Source: JALNYB01 sp023230065 (GTDB taxonomy: Archaea; Thermoplasmatota; Thermoplasmata; Methanomassiliicoccales; Methanomethylophilaceae). From it: a DNA stretch of 36,882 nucleotides. The DNA lies in contig JAVESW010000002.1 of assembly GCA_034006405.1 (NCBI GenBank), positions 1-36,882 of the forward strand. The letters are read 5' to 3'. Positions within the stretch are counted from its first letter, which is position 1, and each line of letters begins with the position of its first letter. Positions 1 to 7,992 of this stretch are shown piece after piece. The notes beneath the pieces are model-generated. The model saw only the letters and a list, made by a program, of their open reading frames with translations, made no database searches and was not told the DNA's origin. The position numbers and the translations under genes were made by a program.

Positions 1-517
1 CTGATATATTCGTTCTTAAAAAATATTTTTTAGCAGATAACGGAATAGACTCTCCAGACCATCCAATATCTGATGTCTTATTGCCATAACATATAGCATC
101 TATTAAGATCTCTCCGTTGTATAGATAGAGGTCATCTCCTACGTCTGCCAAGGTGAGGGTTCCCGTTTTTATTATATCGTTAGTGCCAACGACATAACAT
201 TTATCTCTGTTTGAGAACCAATCATCTGATGATATCGCTTTTACAATAGTAATCCTAGAATAAGGTTCAACATATAATGTCGATCCGAAGGTCAATGTTC
301 CTTCTCCGTCGGTTATTGTCAGATCTTTTAGGTCTACTCTACTGTTATTATAATTGTAAAGTGAGAATCCTTCGCAGTTTCCGAAAGGATTCACTTCGTA
401 GAATCTGAGCCAATCTGTATCCGAGGCATCAGATGTGTCATTTACAAGAATTGGTAGTGATAAAAAAAGTGTTACGATCAGAATCGAAATCAAGATCTTA
501 TCGTAGTAAGACGACAT
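1..517 (-). CDS. Secreted lamin-tail-domain-like protein, N-terminal part (runs off the left edge)
   Basis: An open frame starts with ATG at 517 and continues without a stop through base 1, so only the first 172 codons are present. The N-terminus has a short polar, basic start (MSSYYDK) followed by a hydrophobic stretch (ILISILIVTLFLSLPILV), which reads as a signal peptide or membrane anchor. The part after it (about residues 38-100) has the beta-rich pattern of a lamin-tail domain: an RFYEVNP-like opening, a G-F-SLYN segment, VDLKDLTITDGEG and a later hydrophobic strand. In archaea such domains are usually on secreted or surface proteins, sometimes joined to phospholipase-D or nuclease modules. 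The downstream module lies outside the window. The domain call is by eye and moderate; secretion is more certain than function. Confidence 0.6.
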   Translation of the reverse strand, partial: MSSYYDKILISILIVTLFLSLPILVNDTSDASDTDWLRFYEVNPFGNCEGFSLYNYNNSRVDLKDLTITDGEGTLTFGSTLYVEPYSRITIVKAISSDDWFSNRDKCYVVGTNDIIKTGTLTLADVGDDLYLYNGEILIDAICYGNKTSDIGWSGESIPLSAKKYFLRTNIS

Positions 518-579
518 TATACCGTAGTTATTACTGGTCTGTATTTATGGACTGTATATTACGGTTAATATAATCTGAA

Positions 580-1260
580 TTAAAGGTGTTTTACTAGGTC
601 CATCAGGACAGTGTATGGATCCTTTGCCTTTACGACTCCGGATGCCAATAATACTCCATCGGCTCCGAGATCGAGAGCGGTTTTAACATCATCACCGGTC
701 TTCACACCTGCTCCGCAAAGGACAGATATCGAGTGATTTATTGCTTTGACAGATTCTACCGTGTTCTCGATGATCTGAGGGTTTGCAGTTGTTACTGAGA
801 TATCTCCGCCAATGAGTTCGGGTGGTTCGACGGCTACGAAATCAGGACAGCAGTGAGCGACTTGAATAGCTGTTTTTACACTGTCTGCGCATATAATGGT
901 GACGAGTTCGCACCCTTTTGATAATTCTATGCATTCTTCTATGGTCTTGATCGAGACCTTGTGTTCTGAATGATTTATCAAAGTGCCGATCGCACCGCAT
1001 CCCTTCACCATAGAGGGTGTGACCCATCCGGTAGATGAACCTGGAGCATGAGGATCCACATTCTGAGATAGAACTGGGATGTTCACATTCCTGGCTACCA
1101 GACCGAGATCGACCATAGGTGGACATATTGCAATCTTGATACCAGTTTCTTCAAAGACCGATTGACATGCTTTGGCGAGGTCGAGGGCACCACAGCCATC
1201 GACCTCGAGGTATGCTTTGAAGTTTACAATGATAGCTGGTCTTGAGATCGGTTTAGTCAA
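580..1260 (-). CDS. tpiA: Triosephosphate isomerase, archaeal type
   Basis: This enzyme interconverts glyceraldehyde-3-phosphate and dihydroxyacetone phosphate in glycolysis and gluconeogenesis. At 226 residues it matches the short archaeal TIM rather than the roughly 250-residue bacterial form. The catalytic residues are visible: Asn13 and Lys15 in VNFKAYLE, His97 in INHSEHK and Glu145 in VAVEPPELIG. The phosphate-binding CGAGVKTGDD and GADGVLLASG segments are also present. The start codon is TTG at 1260, giving TKPISRP, and it overlaps the end of the upstream fbp gene by 8 bases, so the two are probably translationally coupled. No other start would keep the Asn-x-Lys segment with a sensible N-terminus. 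Confidence 0.95.
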   Translation of the reverse strand: MTKPISRPAIIVNFKAYLEVDGCGALDLAKACQSVFEETGIKIAICPPMVDLGLVARNVNIPVLSQNVDPHAPGSSTGWVTPSMVKGCGAIGTLINHSEHKVSIKTIEECIELSKGCELVTIICADSVKTAIQVAHCCPDFVAVEPPELIGGDISVTTANPQIIENTVESVKAINHSISVLCGAGVKTGDDVKTALDLGADGVLLASGVVKAKDPYTVLMDLVKHL

Positions 1261-2398
1261 TTTGCTCGAACCTCGAGGTCAGTTCTTTAAGCACTCCGGT
1301 CCTGGAAGTGTATTCCATTTCCTCAGCGCTCAAGATAGACGGGACGAATGGTCCCTGCGATCTCATGAATTTGCTCGCTTTGATGGAGTTTTCACGAGCA
1401 AGATCGAAGGTCCTGCCACCGAAGAAGTCCATAGGTACGTGGTTTCCTCCTTTAGATCCTATGGGTTCCACTCCCTGAAGCTTTCCTTCATTGAGTTGGA
1501 ATCCAAGACAGCATATTCTTGGAGGTCCATCGAAATAGGTTGGGTCCGAATCGTCGGGTGAGCAGGGATATAATGCACCGATGTGCGATCCTCTCATCCA
1601 TCCGGCAACAAGGAATGTTGTATTCAGGAAAGGCTGGGTGTATTCTCCCACTGAGGGAAGTCCGCTTTGGCAACGGCAAATACAGACGGGGTCGTCTTTT
1701 CCGATGTATTTTCCTGCTGTGAGATTGAGTTTATCTGTGGATACAACACAGGCGGGACCTATTCCAGCTCTTGATGAAATTCTTTTAATGGCATATCTGG
1801 ATGTATCGCCCAGAAGTGTAAGGATGCTGAGTGTCTCTTCTGGGGATGACATCGTGACCTTCTTGTGGTCCATGACATCGTGAATCTCAATATCGAATCC
1901 TTTCTTGGCTTTTGCGTCTATGACCAGTCCTGTTGTTGTGAAAGGATCCAAGAATATCCTTGATAATGGAAGTGTATATGCTGAAGGCTCTGTTTTGTCG
2001 GCCATGAAGAATAAGAGTGGTTCTGATTCTCTCTCGACAAATGACATTTCCGCAGATCCTGGTCCTGCACCTTTAACGTTTCCGGAGAAAGCGTCTGTGA
2101 GGATATCCTGTCCTGCTGCGTAGAGTTTCATTGATTTAGCGATCTTTGTTGCAGATTGGAAGCATTCCCAAGCAGCGCTGTGGACCTCTTTATTGCCTTC
2201 GCCCTTGTAGTGGGTCATGTAAAGGTTGATATCGTCACCTACACGGGTAACGTAGAAATCTTCGATAATTCCCTGCTTTTGTTTATCAGCCAAAATATCT
2301 TTGGCTGTCTGAAGCATAGCGGGGTGCGGTCTGGAATGTCCTACAACGGATCCAACATCCGCCTTGATAATTGATACTGTTACTTTTTCTTCAGCCAT
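1253..2398 (-). CDS. fbp: Bifunctional fructose-1,6-bisphosphate aldolase/phosphatase (class V FBPase)
   Basis: This is the archaeal gluconeogenic enzyme that condenses the two triose phosphates to FBP and then hydrolyses it to fructose-6-phosphate in one active site. Length (381 aa) fits the family. Residues known from the Sulfolobus enzyme have counterparts: Asp14 and His21 near the N-terminus, the metal-binding Asp55-Asp56 in RVGDDINLYMTH, and the Schiff-base region YIGKDDP with Tyr231, Lys234 and Asp235-Asp236. The gene lies just upstream of tpiA, which supplies the substrate partner, so the two form a gluconeogenesis operon. A TATA box on the minus strand at about 2440-2449 serves it, divergent from aspS. 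Confidence 0.95.
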   Translation of the reverse strand: MAEEKVTVSIIKADVGSVVGHSRPHPAMLQTAKDILADKQKQGIIEDFYVTRVGDDINLYMTHYKGEGNKEVHSAAWECFQSATKIAKSMKLYAAGQDILTDAFSGNVKGAGPGSAEMSFVERESEPLLFFMADKTEPSAYTLPLSRIFLDPFTTTGLVIDAKAKKGFDIEIHDVMDHKKVTMSSPEETLSILTLLGDTSRYAIKRISSRAGIGPACVVSTDKLNLTAGKYIGKDDPVCICRCQSGLPSVGEYTQPFLNTTFLVAGWMRGSHIGALYPCSPDDSDPTYFDGPPRICCLGFQLNEGKLQGVEPIGSKGGNHVPMDFFGGRTFDLARENSIKASKFMRSQGPFVPSILSAEEMEYTSRTGVLKELTSRFEQID

Positions 2399-2439
2399 GG
2401 ATTCACCATTGTTGTATGGAACTGGTTAGTGTACGTTGG

Positions 2440-2490
2440 TTATTATAGTTTTTTGCACGTGCGCACGGATTTCTACTGCAAATTATATAT
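2440..2490. promoter_or_regulatory. Divergent promoter region of fbp and aspS with a GC-rich palindromic core
   Basis: On the minus strand ACTATAATAAC (2440-2449) is a TATA box for fbp. On the plus strand ATTATATAT (2482-2490) is a TATA box for aspS. Between them lie two overlapping perfect 8-bp palindromes, GCACGTGC (2455-2462) and GTGCGCAC (2459-2466), which stand out from the AT-rich surroundings and could be a regulator site. The regulator is unknown. Confidence 0.55.
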
Positions 2491-2520
2491 CGTTTGCAGG
2501 ATTACACGAGTTTGTTCATC

Positions 2521-3825
2521 ATGACAGTCATCAGAGATTCCAGTAATATTGCGGTAAGCGACGGTACAGCGACTGTGAAAGGTTGGGTACAGGATATCAG
2601 GAACTTAGGAGGAATTTCATTTCTTACTCTCAGAGATAGGTACGGAACCATTCAGATAACTATGCCCAAAAAGAAATTGGATCCTATACTTTTTGACAGT
2701 ATCACACGTCTTTCAAGAGAATCTGTAATTTCTATTACTGGTGAGGTAAAAGAAAGTAATCAAACCGCTCTGGGTCTTGAGATAATACCGTCGGAGTTTA
2801 TAATATACAGCGAAGCTTCAACACCTCTTCCAATGGGTGTTATAGATAAAGTGAATGTTGAGATGGACACGCGTCTTAACAATAGGTTTATGGATTTGAG
2901 AAAACCAGAGATCAAAGCAATTTTCGAGTTAAAAGCCATTATGGTAGGATTGATCAATCATGCTGTTTCTGAGAGAGGTTTCACCAATGTCACGACACCC
3001 AAGATTGGTGCATCAGGTGCAGAAGGCGGAGCAACACTATTCAGTGTGGATTATTTTGGAAGACCTGCATTCCTTGCACAGAGTCCGCAGCTCTATAAGC
3101 AGATCTTAATGTCTACAGGAATGGACAGGATATATGAGATCGGTCCTGCATTTCGTGCAGAACATTCTAACACAAATCGTCACGTAACAGAATTCACATC
3201 ATTTGATGGTGAGATGTGTTGGATAGAAAAAGAAGAGGATGTTATGGCAATGATCGAAGAGATCATTAACTTTGTACTTATCGGATTGAAAGAGAAGGGA
3301 AAGAAACAATTGGAGATATTAGGAAAAGAGATCAATATTCCTGCGCGTCCTTATCCTATCCTTAGATATGCTGAATGCCTCAAAATGGTCAATGATCACG
3401 GACTTTCTTTGAAAGATGGAGCAGATCTTGGAACAGAAGGAGAAAAGATCATTGGAGACATCATGTGTGAGAGAGGATCAGAACTTTATTTCATTGCAGA
3501 ATATCCAGAGGCAGAGAAGCCGTTCTATATTATGGAAAAAGATGGAACTCCGTATTCATTTTCATTTGATCTTGATTATAAAGGTCAGGAAATATCATCT
3601 GGCGGACAGAGAGAGCACAGGTATGATGTTCTTGTAAAGAGGATGCAGAAGAAAGGATTGGATCCAAAAGATTTCACTTTCTATCTCGATGCTTTTAAAT
3701 TCGGTATGCCTCCGCATGGCGGATGGGGTATAGGAGTTGATAGACTGATCGTAAAAATGCTCGATCTTGCTAACATTAGGGAAGCTATTTTATTCCCAAG
3801 GGATATCAGCAGACTTTCGCCTTAA
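2521..3825 (+). CDS. aspS: Aspartyl-tRNA synthetase, archaeal type
   Basis: This class II synthetase charges tRNA with aspartate. The protein (434 aa from the chosen start) has an N-terminal OB-fold anticodon-binding domain (GWVQDIRNLGG, roughly residues 20-100) and a catalytic domain with motif 2 (FRAEHSNTNRH followed by EFTSFDGE) and motif 3 (GIGVDRLIVKML). An ATG at 2494 is in frame, but the TATA box at 2482-2490 predicts transcription from about 2512, so the ATG at 2521 is preferred. In archaeal AspRS the residue after GWV is reported as Trp in discriminating and His in non-discriminating enzymes. Here it is Gln24, so whether the enzyme also charges tRNA-Asn cannot be decided from this residue. 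Confidence 0.95.
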   Translation: MTVIRDSSNIAVSDGTATVKGWVQDIRNLGGISFLTLRDRYGTIQITMPKKKLDPILFDSITRLSRESVISITGEVKESNQTALGLEIIPSEFIIYSEASTPLPMGVIDKVNVEMDTRLNNRFMDLRKPEIKAIFELKAIMVGLINHAVSERGFTNVTTPKIGASGAEGGATLFSVDYFGRPAFLAQSPQLYKQILMSTGMDRIYEIGPAFRAEHSNTNRHVTEFTSFDGEMCWIEKEEDVMAMIEEIINFVLIGLKEKGKKQLEILGKEINIPARPYPILRYAECLKMVNDHGLSLKDGADLGTEGEKIIGDIMCERGSELYFIAEYPEAEKPFYIMEKDGTPYSFSFDLDYKGQEISSGGQREHRYDVLVKRMQKKGLDPKDFTFYLDAFKFGMPPHGGWGIGVDRLIVKMLDLANIREAILFPRDISRLSP

Positions 3826-3832
3826 ACTCATT

Positions 3833-3865
3833 AAGAGAGAGTGCGTGTTCTTGCATTTCTCTCTT
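3833..3865 (+). terminator. Stem-loop after aspS
   Basis: AAGAGAGA (3833-3840) pairs with TCTCTCTT (3858-3865), and TGC/GCA inside extends the stem past a small internal mismatch. It begins 8 bases after the aspS stop. The downstream bases are only moderately T-rich, so the terminator role is likely but not certain. Confidence 0.5.
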
Positions 3866-3935
3866 ATTATCACTTTCGGTCATTTTCGGTCATCCCTTGA
3901 TTTCCTTTTAATATTCTGGTTTTCATTTTGAAAAT

Positions 3936-4469
3936 ATGGCTCCGCCTGGCGACATCTACGAAAGGGAATTGAAATATCTTTTAGCAGGAGATCCCAAGAT
4001 CATTGCAAAGATGATCAAGACGTGCGACGGTATAGAAAAAGACGCATACAATTCTATGCTAAGGGATCCCTTTCTGATGATCAGAGCGGCCGGTTCATTA
4101 GGTGTGGATCTTGTTGCTTTACGGTGGGATTTTTCATTTCCTATAGAGGTTAAGAGTTCGGCAGAGGATACTTTGCATTTTAGTAGAAATATCAGATTAG
4201 GAGAACAGGCAGATAAGATGTTAGATACATGTAACAGGTCTCATATTATTCCGATATACGCATTCAGGCTCAAGAGTGTCAGAGGCGATCCATGGAGAAT
4301 ATTTACTATTCCTTCAGATGAGAGATTGCGTGGACGTAGCGAACTGCTGAAAAAGAGGATCCCTAAGTTGGAAATGACGCCAAATGGTAATTATGTTATG
4401 AGGTGGAATGACGGCATGAAGTTGAGCAATCTGATATCATATATGGGGATGAGCGAATACAATGAGTGA
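3936..4469 (+). CDS. Hjc-like Holliday junction resolvase (PD-(D/E)xK nuclease), enlarged form
   Basis: Hjc resolves four-way DNA junctions in archaeal recombination. The nuclease core is readable: Glu9/Glu11 in YERELKYLL, then MIRAAGSLGVD with Asp58, and the E-x-K pair Glu71/Lys73 in PIEVKSS. The protein is 177 residues, longer than the usual 120-140. An insert of roughly 25-30 residues (about 17-44) separates the first helix from the RAAGS strand, and there is a longer C-terminal tail. A TATA-like TTTTAATATT at 3906-3915 places transcription start at the ATG, so the mRNA is probably leaderless. The family assignment is strong; junction resolution by this enlarged version is an inference. 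Confidence 0.8.
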   Translation: MAPPGDIYERELKYLLAGDPKIIAKMIKTCDGIEKDAYNSMLRDPFLMIRAAGSLGVDLVALRWDFSFPIEVKSSAEDTLHFSRNIRLGEQADKMLDTCNRSHIIPIYAFRLKSVRGDPWRIFTIPSDERLRGRSELLKKRIPKLEMTPNGNYVMRWNDGMKLSNLISYMGMSEYNE

Positions 4470-4605
4470 GACGGCCGTCAGTACTCATAGGGCTCATCAC
4501 GAAATCAGCCTATAATTCTCTTCATTCGGCACGCGTCTCAACACTTCATATCGCAAAACAGGTTAAACCTTTGCGTTAATAAATGTAGATATTGTTATGT
4601 ACACA

Positions 4606-4615
4606 TAATATAAAT
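4606..4615 (+). promoter_or_regulatory. TATA box of the hisD-ppk-ppx operon
   Basis: TAATATAAAT is centred about 28 bases before the hisD ATG (4639), so the transcript should start at or within a base or two of the ATG. The 169 bases between the Hjc-like gene and hisD otherwise show no clear gene. Confidence 0.6.
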
Positions 4616-4638
4616 CCTTCAAGGTTCATAGTGAAACC

Positions 4639-5904
4639 ATGTGGAAGCAAGTAGGCGAAGATTTCTGGAAGGAAAATCGCGAATCGAAAGTGGATGCCGT
4701 GATCGATACGGTTCAGGGCATTATAGATCAGGTCAAAAACGAAGGTGATAAGGCTCTTATAAGCCTTACTCAGAAATTTGACAAGATCGCACTCAAATCA
4801 ATAGCTGTATCCAGGGATGATATCGATAAGGCCTATGAGAAGGTCGATCAGAATCTGGTAGAAGAATTAGAGAATGCAGCGTATAATATTCAGCGTTTTC
4901 ATGAGATGCAGGTTCCACAGGATCTCTGGCTGAGAGAAGTAGAGCCAGGAATAACATTAGGTGTCAAGAGCACACCTCTCGAGAGAGTAGGATGTTATAT
5001 ACCAGGTGGAAGGGCATCTTATCCTTCAACAGCACTTATGTGTGTGATTCCTGCACGTGTAGCAGGTGTCGATGAGGTCATCTGTTGTACACCGGCACCT
5101 ATCAATCCACTGACATTGGTAGCACTCGACATAGCAGGTGTCGATGAGATATATCAGGTCGGTGGAGCTCAGGCAATAGCTGCTATGGCACTCGGAACCG
5201 AATCTATTGAACATGTTCAGAAGATCGTAGGCCCCGGAAATGTCTATGTCACTGCAGCAAAGACATTACTTCGTAACAAGGTGGAAATTGATTTTCCTGC
5301 AGGACCGAGCGAAGCAGGTATTATAGCAGATTCTTCGGCCAATCCTGAATTTATGGCGGCAGATCTCATTGCACAGGCAGAGCACGACCCGTCGTCTGCA
5401 TGTATTCTTGTAACCGATGATAGAACACTTCCCGATAAAGTATGGAAATTTATGGAAGCCATGATTGCGAATGCACCTAGAAAAGATATCATAAACAAGG
5501 CACTCGAGAATTCAGGCTACATATTATGTGATGATTTGGATCTAGCTATTGAAACGATGAACGGCATTGCACCAGAGCACTTATCGATTCAAACTACAAA
5601 TCCACTGGATACACTTTCAAAGGTAACTAACGCGGGTTCTATCTTCGTTGGACCTTTTACGCCTATCGCAGCCGGAGATTATGCTTCAGGAACGAATCAT
5701 GTATTGCCAACAGCGGGACACGCTACAACGGCATCGGGACTGAATGTAGCGCACTTCCGTAAGACGTCTACAGTTCAGATGCTTACAAAAGAAGGTCTCG
5801 CATCGTTAGCGCCAACCATCGAGACACTCGCGACCGCAGAGGGACTTCACGCACACTGTGAATCTGTCAAAGTAAGGAAGCCTTTTGAAGAGGACGATTA
5901 CTGA
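4639..5904 (+). CDS. hisD: Histidinol dehydrogenase
   Basis: HisD carries out the last two oxidations of histidine synthesis, L-histidinol to L-histidine, with NAD and a zinc ion. The 421-residue length and long conserved blocks fit: GRASYPSTALMCVIPARVAGV, the EHVQKIVGPGNVYVTAAK block, DFPAGPSEAGIIAD, AEHDPSSACILVT, the ATP-independent PEHLSIQ motif and the C-terminal GDYASGTNHVLPT segment that contributes substrate- and metal-binding residues. It heads a plus-strand operon, with ppk following after 12 bases. No other his gene is nearby, so its grouping with polyphosphate genes rather than other his genes is unusual. Confidence 0.96.
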   Translation: MWKQVGEDFWKENRESKVDAVIDTVQGIIDQVKNEGDKALISLTQKFDKIALKSIAVSRDDIDKAYEKVDQNLVEELENAAYNIQRFHEMQVPQDLWLREVEPGITLGVKSTPLERVGCYIPGGRASYPSTALMCVIPARVAGVDEVICCTPAPINPLTLVALDIAGVDEIYQVGGAQAIAAMALGTESIEHVQKIVGPGNVYVTAAKTLLRNKVEIDFPAGPSEAGIIADSSANPEFMAADLIAQAEHDPSSACILVTDDRTLPDKVWKFMEAMIANAPRKDIINKALENSGYILCDDLDLAIETMNGIAPEHLSIQTTNPLDTLSKVTNAGSIFVGPFTPIAAGDYASGTNHVLPTAGHATTASGLNVAHFRKTSTVQMLTKEGLASLAPTIETLATAEGLHAHCESVKVRKPFEEDDY

Positions 5905-5916
5905 TAGGGGAAATAA

Positions 5917-7992
5917 ATGGATAAAGAGATAGATCTTTACGACCACTCCCTGTATATAAACAGGGAGATGTCCTGGCTTGAGTTCAATAGGCGCTGTCTC
6001 ACAGAGGCTGATGACGAATCCAATCCGATATTGGAAAGAGTGAAGTTTTTAGCTATTGCATATGGAAATATGGACGAGTTCTATATGATACGTGTTCCTG
6101 GTATCATGGTTAATGGACAGAAGGACAATCTTACTAATATTGGTCCAGATGCTTTCCCTGATGTAGAGAAGTTTGTAGAGATATTCAATAGTAAAGTAGG
6201 GAGCCTTATCGGCGGATATGAGTCTTGTTGGTTCAATTTGCGTAAAGATCTGGCATCCAAGGGGGTCAGGATAAATGATATCGGTTCGTTGTCAAAGGAG
6301 CAAAGGGCATGGGTCGATGATTATTATAAAGAAAGAGTGCATGCATTGCTAACACCTCTTGCTTTGGATATATCGCATCCGTTTCCGTTCATTTCCAATA
6401 ATTCGTTAAATGTAGCTGTTAGAGCTAAGAAAAAGGACGGAGAGTATATCTATGCAAGGATTAAGGTCCCCAATGGAATACTTCCTAGATTCGTTAAGAT
6501 ACCATCAGAATCTGCAGGTATAGATTTCGTTCAACTCGAGGACATAGTCAAAGTGAATATCGTGAAATTGTTCCAAGGCGTTGAAGTATTAGGGGCATAT
6601 AATTTCAGAGTGACTAGGAATGCAGATGTCAAGGTCACCATCGATGAGGCTTGCGATCTTATGTCTGCCATAGAGACGTCTCTTGATTCTCGTGATATGG
6701 GATTTCCGGTCAGAATGATGGTCGAGGAGACCATGCCTGCGGAGATGATCTCTCTGTTCGGAAGGAATCTGAAGCTAGATTCACATCAGATCCACAAAGT
6801 ATCTGTGGGGGGAATGCTCCTTACAGATCTCTGGCAGATCGCCAATCTAAATCTTCCGAAATTAAAGGAGAAGGTATTCATACCGTATACCCCACCTGAG
6901 TTCGGTGAGGATTTCAATATATTCGATACGATCAAGAAAAAGGATTGGATACTTTTTCATCCTTACGAATCATTCGATATTATCATACGTTTTCTGAATT
7001 CTGCAGCAAGCGATCCAAATGTACAGAGCATCAAAATATGTCTGTATAGGATTGGAAAGGATCCCTCTATAATATATGCTCTCGAGAAAGCGAGGGAGAA
7101 GGGAAAGACAGTTTCTGTGCTCATGGAACTACGTGCGAAATTCGATGAGACCAACAATATACATCTTGCTAGGGAACTGGAAAAGATGGGAGTCCATGTT
7201 GTATATGGCCCTGTGGATCTGAAAGTGCATTCTAAGCTCTTACAGGTAGTTAGGTTGGAAGGGGAACACTTGGTAAGATACACACATTTGAGTTCTGGAA
7301 ATTACAATATCAGCACTGCGAAGCAGTATGCAGATATTTCATTCCTTACTGCAAATCAGGAGATCGGGGAGGATGTCGGAGAATTATTCAATGCTTTGAC
7401 AGGATTCTTTGGCCCCAGAGATTACAAGCATCTGCTCGTTGCGCCTATCACACTTAAATCTACACTTATCGAAAAGATCCGTCGTGAGGCAGATCTGCAG
7501 AGATCAGGAAAGAAAGGATATCTTGTCATGAAGGCAAATGGTCTCATCGATTCGGATATCATCGTAGAATTGTACAAGGCATCGATGGCAGGAGTTCATA
7601 TAGAATTGAGCATCAGAGGTCTGTGTTGCCTGCGTCCGAGAATCAAAGGAATATCCGAGAATATACGTGTTACAAGTGTTGTTGATAGGTTCCTTGAGCA
7701 TTCCAGGATATACTATTTTGAGAATGATGGAAACCCAGAGATGTACATGGGATCATCAGATATGATGCCACGTAATCTCATTGCGAGAGTAGAGGTCCTG
7801 TTTCCGGTTCTGGATAAAGAGATGCTCGTACTCATAAGGGAGAACATTCTCAACATCCATCTCGGAGATAATGAAAAGGCTAAAGAGTTGAAGTCGGATG
7901 GAGAGTATATTCCTGTTGTGAGAAAGAAGAGTGAAAAAAAACTGCGTTCACAGAAATGGTTTATCGACAACAGAGGCATCTGGCATGGTTGA
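5917..7992 (+). CDS. ppk: Polyphosphate kinase 1
   Basis: PPK1 reversibly transfers the terminal phosphate of ATP to polyphosphate. The 691-residue protein has the N-terminal domain (INREMSWLEFNRRCL, then FLAIAYGNMDEFYMIR), the head domain and two phospholipase-D-like C-terminal domains. The autophosphorylated histidine is His438 in KVHSKLL, and the second catalytic histidine is His595 in FLEHSRIYYF; both match the E. coli His435/His592 pair. The gene sits 12 bases after hisD, and its end overlaps the start of the exopolyphosphatase gene by 8 bases, so synthesis and breakdown enzymes are co-translated. Confidence 0.96.
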   Translation: MDKEIDLYDHSLYINREMSWLEFNRRCLTEADDESNPILERVKFLAIAYGNMDEFYMIRVPGIMVNGQKDNLTNIGPDAFPDVEKFVEIFNSKVGSLIGGYESCWFNLRKDLASKGVRINDIGSLSKEQRAWVDDYYKERVHALLTPLALDISHPFPFISNNSLNVAVRAKKKDGEYIYARIKVPNGILPRFVKIPSESAGIDFVQLEDIVKVNIVKLFQGVEVLGAYNFRVTRNADVKVTIDEACDLMSAIETSLDSRDMGFPVRMMVEETMPAEMISLFGRNLKLDSHQIHKVSVGGMLLTDLWQIANLNLPKLKEKVFIPYTPPEFGEDFNIFDTIKKKDWILFHPYESFDIIIRFLNSAASDPNVQSIKICLYRIGKDPSIIYALEKAREKGKTVSVLMELRAKFDETNNIHLARELEKMGVHVVYGPVDLKVHSKLLQVVRLEGEHLVRYTHLSSGNYNISTAKQYADISFLTANQEIGEDVGELFNALTGFFGPRDYKHLLVAPITLKSTLIEKIRREADLQRSGKKGYLVMKANGLIDSDIIVELYKASMAGVHIELSIRGLCCLRPRIKGISENIRVTSVVDRFLEHSRIYYFENDGNPEMYMGSSDMMPRNLIARVEVLFPVLDKEMLVLIRENILNIHLGDNEKAKELKSDGEYIPVVRKKSEKKLRSQKWFIDNRGIWHG

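Noticed and set aside
2494..2520. Upstream ATG for aspS adding nine residues
   Set aside because: The TATA box at 2482-2490 would start transcription after this ATG, and the added residues do not resemble AspRS N-termini.
4467..4540. Possible tRNA-like unit: TGAGACG and CGTCTCA are perfect 7-bp inverted arms 74 bases apart
   Set aside because: The 17 bases before the 3' arm do not form a T-stem/T-loop, no D-arm or anticodon arm is seen, and the 5' arm overlaps the stop codon of the Hjc-like gene.
7931..7984. Upstream start for the exopolyphosphatase inside ppk
   Set aside because: The extra residues are a shifted reading of the ppk C-terminus; the ATG at 7985 gives the family-typical start before DIGTNS.
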